Positions 11,922 to 15,119 of a stretch of 15,119 nt of DNA are shown here, piece after piece. Below the pieces are notes generated by a model. That model saw only the letters and a program-made list of their open reading frames with translations. It was not told the origin of the DNA and searched no databases. Both the position numbers and the translations under genes were made by a program. Numbering within the stretch: the first letter of the stretch is position 1; each line of letters starts with the position of its first letter. This stretch comes from Arthrobacter sp. (GTDB taxonomy: Bacteria > Actinomycetota > Actinomycetes > Actinomycetales > Micrococcaceae). The stretch is taken from the NCBI GenBank assembly GCA_030146405.1, contig JASLBS010000140.1, forward strand, positions 1 through 15,119. Reading direction: 5' to 3'.

Positions 11922-14270
11922 GTGGCTGCGCAGAATTCCCTGATCTCCCTGCTCGGGGGTGGAACCGAACCCGAGCAGCTGCTGCATGTCCGCGATATCC
12001 CCGCCCGTACGGCGGAGCACGCCCCCTGGCCGGGCTGGGCCCATCCCGACGTCGTCGAGGCCTTCGCGACCCGAGGTGTCTTGGAGCCGTGGCGACACCA
12101 GGTGGAGGGAGCGACCTCCGCCCACGACGGCGCGCACACCATCATCGCCACGGGAACGGCATCGGGTAAGTCCCTCTGCTACCAGCTACCGGTGCTCGAC
12201 GAGATCCATCGGAGCGAGTTGGCGGACCGGGCCACCCTGGCCCCGAACGGGTCCGTGGCCCTCTACCTGGCGCCCACGAAGGCGCTGGCGGCCGATCAGC
12301 TGTCCGCCGTCAACGCGCTGGGACTGCCCACGGTGCGTGCCGAGACGTACGACGGCGACACCGAGTCGGGCGCACGCCGGTGGATCCGCGACCACGCCAA
12401 TCTGGTCCTCGCGAATCCCGACATGCTGCACTTCGGCATCCTGCCGAACCACACCTGGTGGGCGCGGTTCTTCCGCCGCCTCAAGTACGTGATCATCGAC
12501 GAGGCGCACAGTTACCGCGGGGTGTTCGGCTCCCATGTGGCGAACCTGATGCGGCGGCTGCGGCGGATCTGTGCCAGCTATGGCGCGCATCCGGTGTTCA
12601 TCGGGGCATCGGCGACCTCCGCCGACCCTGCAGTGTCCTTCGGACGGCTCATCGGGGCCCCCGCTCGTGCGATCACCGAGGACAGCTCACCCCACGGCTC
12701 CACCACCGTGGCCTTCTGGGAACCACAGCTCACCGGGACGAGGGGCGAGAACGGTGCCGCCACCCGCCGGACCGTCATCGCCGAGACGTCCGGTCTGCTC
12801 GCGAACCTGGTCTCGGCGCAGGTCCGGACCATCGCGTTCATCAAGTCCAGACGGGGTGCGGAGAGCATCGCCCAGACCTCTCGGCGGATGCTCGAGGAGG
12901 TACACCCCAGCCTTCCGCATCGGATCGCCGCTTACCGCTCCGGGTACCTGCCCGAGGAACGGCGCGCGCTCGAGACCGCCCTGCGCAGCGGTGAACTGCT
13001 GGGTGTCGCCAGCACCTCCGCACTCGAGCTGGGTATCGACATCTCCGGACTCGATGCCGTCCTGGTGGCGGGCTGGCCAGGAACCCGGGCGTCCCTCCTG
13101 CAGCAGATCGGCAGGGCCGGGCGTTCCGGGCAGGACGCCATCGCCGCGTTCGTGGCCAGCGACGATCCGCTCGACACGTACCTGGTGCATCACCCGGAAG
13201 CCGTCTTCGACCTCGCGGTGGAGGCGACGGTCTTCGACCCGTCCAATCCGTACGTCCTCGGCCCGCACCTGTGTTCGGCGGCCGCCGAACTGCCCATCAC
13301 CGCCTCCGACCTGGAGCTCTTCGGAGCCAGCACCGAGGAACTGCTGGGCACCCTGTGCGATCAGGGGTTCCTGAGACACCGACCCGCCGGGTGGTTCTGG
13401 ACCCACCCGCAGAGTGCCGCGGCCATGGTGAATCTCCGGGCGGACGGCGGTGGGCCCATCAATATCGTGGAGGCTGGATCCGGCGCCCTGCTGGGCACCA
13501 TGGGCTCGCCGCAGAGCCACTACCAGGCGCACGCCGGTGCGGTGTACGTCCATCAGGGGCGCACCTACGTGGTGCAGGAGCTCAACGAACAGGACCACTG
13601 CGCGGTGGTGGCCCGCGCCCACCCCGACTACTACACCCAGGCACGGGACGTCACGCAGATCGAGGTGATCGGACGGGACATCAGCACTCTCTGGGGAGGT
13701 GTGCTCGCGAACTTCGGTGAGGTACGGGTGACCACCCAGGTGGTGTCGTTCCAGCGGAAGGCGTTAGCCTCCAACGAGGTACTCGGCGAGGAACCGCTCG
13801 AGCTCGAGGCGAGGGACCTCTTCACCAAGAGCGTGTGGTTCGAGATCAGCCCGCAGCTCCTCGAGTCGGAGGGGATCCTCGCCGACGAGCTCCCCGGTGC
13901 CCTGCATGCGGCCGAGCACGCCGCGATCGGCCTGCTGCCCCTCGTGGCGTCGAGCGACCGGTGGGACATCGGTGGGGTGTCGACCGCGCTGCACGCCGAC
14001 ACCGGCATGCCCACCATCTTCGTGTACGACGGCCATCCCGGAGGGGCCGGTTTCGCGGAGCGGGGGTTCGAGGCCGCGCAGATCTGGCTGACCGCGACCC
14101 GCGACGCCATCGAGGCCTGCGAATGCGCGTCCGGGTGCCCGTCCTGCGTGCAGTCGCCCAAGTGCGGTAACCGCAACAATCCGCTGAGCAAGCGTGGAGC
14201 CGTCGCCGTCCCGTCCCTCATCCTGCGGGAGGCTGCCAGGACCGGAGCCGTTACCACCCCGGCGCCCTAA
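11922..14270 (+). CDS. DEAD/DEAH-box helicase with C-terminal DUF1998 (MrfA/YprA-like, Rv3649-like)
   Basis: A 782-residue superfamily 2 helicase. Motif I is TGTASGKS (K83), motif II DEAH (193-196), motif III SAT (230-232) and motif VI QQIGRAGRSG (394-403). SALELGIDISGLD marks the second RecA domain. The C-terminal part is a DUF1998/zinc region with six cysteines, C733, C735, C739, C742 and C748 being in ACECASGCPSCVQSPKC. The last four of these resemble the metal-binding set of B. subtilis MrfA, a mitomycin C repair helicase. Length and position next to TadE-like genes match mycobacterial Rv3649. The start is GTG 11922, the first start codon after an in-frame TGA at 11907; no good ribosome site is visible. 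It follows the GNAT gene by 48 nt in the same direction. No MrfB-type exonuclease gene is in the window, so a role in DNA repair is by homology only. Confidence 0.93.
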   Translation: MAAQNSLISLLGGGTEPEQLLHVRDIPARTAEHAPWPGWAHPDVVEAFATRGVLEPWRHQVEGATSAHDGAHTIIATGTASGKSLCYQLPVLDEIHRSELADRATLAPNGSVALYLAPTKALAADQLSAVNALGLPTVRAETYDGDTESGARRWIRDHANLVLANPDMLHFGILPNHTWWARFFRRLKYVIIDEAHSYRGVFGSHVANLMRRLRRICASYGAHPVFIGASATSADPAVSFGRLIGAPARAITEDSSPHGSTTVAFWEPQLTGTRGENGAATRRTVIAETSGLLANLVSAQVRTIAFIKSRRGAESIAQTSRRMLEEVHPSLPHRIAAYRSGYLPEERRALETALRSGELLGVASTSALELGIDISGLDAVLVAGWPGTRASLLQQIGRAGRSGQDAIAAFVASDDPLDTYLVHHPEAVFDLAVEATVFDPSNPYVLGPHLCSAAAELPITASDLELFGASTEELLGTLCDQGFLRHRPAGWFWTHPQSAAAMVNLRADGGGPINIVEAGSGALLGTMGSPQSHYQAHAGAVYVHQGRTYVVQELNEQDHCAVVARAHPDYYTQARDVTQIEVIGRDISTLWGGVLANFGEVRVTTQVVSFQRKALASNEVLGEEPLELEARDLFTKSVWFEISPQLLESEGILADELPGALHAAEHAAIGLLPLVASSDRWDIGGVSTALHADTGMPTIFVYDGHPGGAGFAERGFEAAQIWLTATRDAIEACECASGCPSCVQSPKCGNRNNPLSKRGAVAVPSLILREAARTGAVTTPAP

Positions 14271-14313
14271 CGCGTTACGCGTCGTGTGTCTCGGGGTGCG
14301 TCGTGGGGCGCGT

Positions 14314-14363
14314 CTCGGGTCAGGGTTCTCGGGTCAGGGTTCTCGGGTCAGGGTTCTCGGGTC
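14314..14363 (+). repeat. 14-bp G-rich tandem repeat (CTCGGGTCAGGGTT), about 3.6 copies
   Basis: Three exact copies start at 14314, 14328 and 14342, and a fourth breaks off after 8 nt. Upstream, 14285-14313 looks like decayed copies (tctcggggtgcg, tcgtggggcgcg). The G tracts of three, with loops of 3 and 5 nt, satisfy the usual G-quadruplex pattern several times over. It fills the spacer between the convergent helicase and TadE-like genes. No other element is seen in 14271-14375, apart from a short ACGCG-TTA-CGCGT hairpin (14270-14282) right at the helicase stop. Confidence 0.9.
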
Positions 14364-14375
14364 GCGGATCACGAA

Positions 14376-14762
14376 TCACGGTGGTGGCCCGGCCCTCGCC
14401 GCGCCCTGGGCATCCGGGACGATCCCGGGAACGGGCACCACCACGCGGATCAGGGCGGTTCCCGGGCCGGCATCGGCGATGAGGCATTCGCGGACCTGGG
14501 CCTGATGGCGTGCAGCGACCTCCTCTGCCACGTCGCACGGACTCCCCGTGGTCAGCCCACGGACTGCATCCGCTGCGGCCAGGGCGGAGAGATCGGCGGC
14601 CGTTGCCGCTTTCGACGCCGCCGTTGCTGCCTGCAACAACAGCGCAGTAGACGCGATGAGCATCAATGCCAGCAGGGCCAGTCCGGCCATGAGCAGTGTT
14701 CCTGCACCCCTCTCGGGATCGTCCTGGGTACCTCGACCGCCCGTGGGCGGATCACCGGCCAT
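14376..14762 (-). CDS. TadE-like protein of the helicase/secretion neighbourhood (Rv3654c-like)
   Basis: A 128-residue membrane or secreted protein. After a short Pro/Gly/Asp-rich head comes ERGAGTLLMAGLALLALMLIAS, a single hydrophobic segment, followed by the small-residue helix ASKAATAADLSALAAADAVRG typical of TadE/TadG-like minor pilins. The C-terminal half has three Cys-containing or beta-prone segments (CDVAEEVAARHQAQVRECLI) and ends in Gly/Pro. By family it belongs to the Tad/Flp pilus or competence-like secretion cluster of actinobacteria. The hydrophobic start lacks the Glu at +5 normally needed by the prepilin peptidase, so it may not be processed like a true pilin. ATG 14762 overlaps the upstream TadE-like gene by 11 nt. 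The frame is open upstream to 14819, but that stretch is inside the TadE gene. Confidence 0.75.
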   Translation of the reverse strand: MAGDPPTGGRGTQDDPERGAGTLLMAGLALLALMLIASTALLLQAATAASKAATAADLSALAAADAVRGLTTGSPCDVAEEVAARHQAQVRECLIADAGPGTALIRVVVPVPGIVPDAQGAARAGPPP

Positions 14763-15119
14763 CGTGTTCGTCCTTCCCCGAGGCTGTCGCTTCCAGGGTG
14801 ATGCCGAGTAGCCCGACAAGGGGCGCGTCGACCTCCGCCCGTACCTTCACGGTGATCCATCCGGCGGTATGTCCCACCCGGGTGGTGGTGTTCGCACCCG
14901 CCAAGCGCTGCACCGTCTGCTCCACCGCGTCGCTGCTCTCGCCACGCACGGCCTCCCGGGCACCGGCGCGTGCGGCTTCCTCGATCCGGAGTTGGACGGT
15001 CCCCACGTGAGCCGTCCCCAGGAGGAGTGCGAGCAGGACGACCAGGGCAGGAAGCACGACGGCGATCTCCGCGGTGACTGCTCCTCGCTCACCGAGTACG
15101 GCGCCCCGGTAGCCGGCGC
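14752..15119 (-). CDS. TadE-like minor pilin, start outside the window
   Basis: At least 122 residues; the frame stays open to the right edge, with no ATG or GTG before GTG 15057. That GTG lies inside the hydrophobic segment, so the real start is beyond the edge. Read from the edge the protein shows ERGAVTAEIAVVLPALVVLLALLL, the classic TadE head: Gly, then a Glu five residues on, then a hydrophobic helix, as cut by a prepilin peptidase. The rest (VQLRIEEAARAGAREAVRG... VKVRAEVDAPLVGLLGITLEATASG) matches the extracellular part of Rv3655c-type proteins. It would be a minor component of the Tad/Flp pilus system in the envelope. Its stop lies 11 nt inside the next gene. The other tad genes are expected just outside the window. 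Confidence 0.8.
   Translation of the reverse strand, partial: AGYRGAVLGERGAVTAEIAVVLPALVVLLALLLGTAHVGTVQLRIEEAARAGAREAVRGESSDAVEQTVQRLAGANTTTRVGHTAGWITVKVRAEVDAPLVGLLGITLEATASGKDEHDGR

Noticed and set aside
14286..14801. 171-codon plus-strand frame over the G-rich repeat and TadE-like gene
   Set aside because: It consists of translated tandem repeat followed by a Cys/Arg-rich antisense shadow, and is opposite a recognisable TadE-like protein.
1..15119. tRNA, rRNA, CRISPR array, insertion sequence, phage or attachment site
   Set aside because: None was seen on either strand: no spaced direct repeats, no transposase or integrase motifs, no terminal inverted repeats around any gene. Small structured RNAs cannot be excluded by eye.

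Overview
The window is high-GC and densely coded, with short gaps, GTG and TTG starts and several overlapping genes. Protein content and gene order point to a high-GC actinobacterium, most likely Micrococcales of the Arthrobacter type. The supporting marks are an Rv0496-type Ppx, an Rv0498-type isomerase, a TopA with GxFGPY repeats and a basic tail instead of zinc fingers, and the actinobacterial 'helicase/secretion neighbourhood' in which a DUF1998 helicase converges on small TadE-like genes. This assignment rests on recognition only; no search was run.

Layout. (1) Positions 2-1337, plus strand: the end of a TrkH/KtrB potassium channel subunit, then its TrkA/KtrA regulatory subunit, overlapping by 8 nt. 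(2) 1340-2605, plus: a polytopic GT87 (DUF2029) mannosyltransferase-like protein whose 3' end overlaps proC tail to tail by 35 bp. (3) 2571-8314, minus: read in transcription order, topA, ppx, a sugar-phosphate-isomerase-like TIM barrel and proC. ppx and the isomerase gene are 1 nt apart. A lower-GC gap of about 265 bp with inverted repeats separates the isomerase gene from proC. (4) 8437-11135, minus: trhO followed by a three-part SAM methyltransferase joined by a TGATG stop/start. (5) 11223-14270, plus: a GNAT acetyltransferase and an MrfA/YprA-like DEAH helicase. The promoter region between trhO and the GNAT gene looks able to give leaderless transcripts in both directions. (6) 14271-14375: a short convergent spacer with a 14-bp G-rich tandem repeat. 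(7) 14376-15119, minus: two small overlapping TadE-like genes, the upstream one cut by the window edge.

Most of this is ordinary chromosomal core: potassium uptake, polyphosphate/exopolyphosphatase, proline synthesis, DNA supercoiling, tRNA wobble modification, DNA repair and Tad pilus parts. I saw no insertion sequence, prophage, CRISPR array, tRNA or rRNA. The points most worth a second look are the translationally coupled trhO/methyltransferase pair, the G-quadruplex-prone repeat between helicase and tad genes, the paired leaderless-type promoters, and an unusual residue in the ProC signature loop. I found no convincing wholly new multi-gene system.
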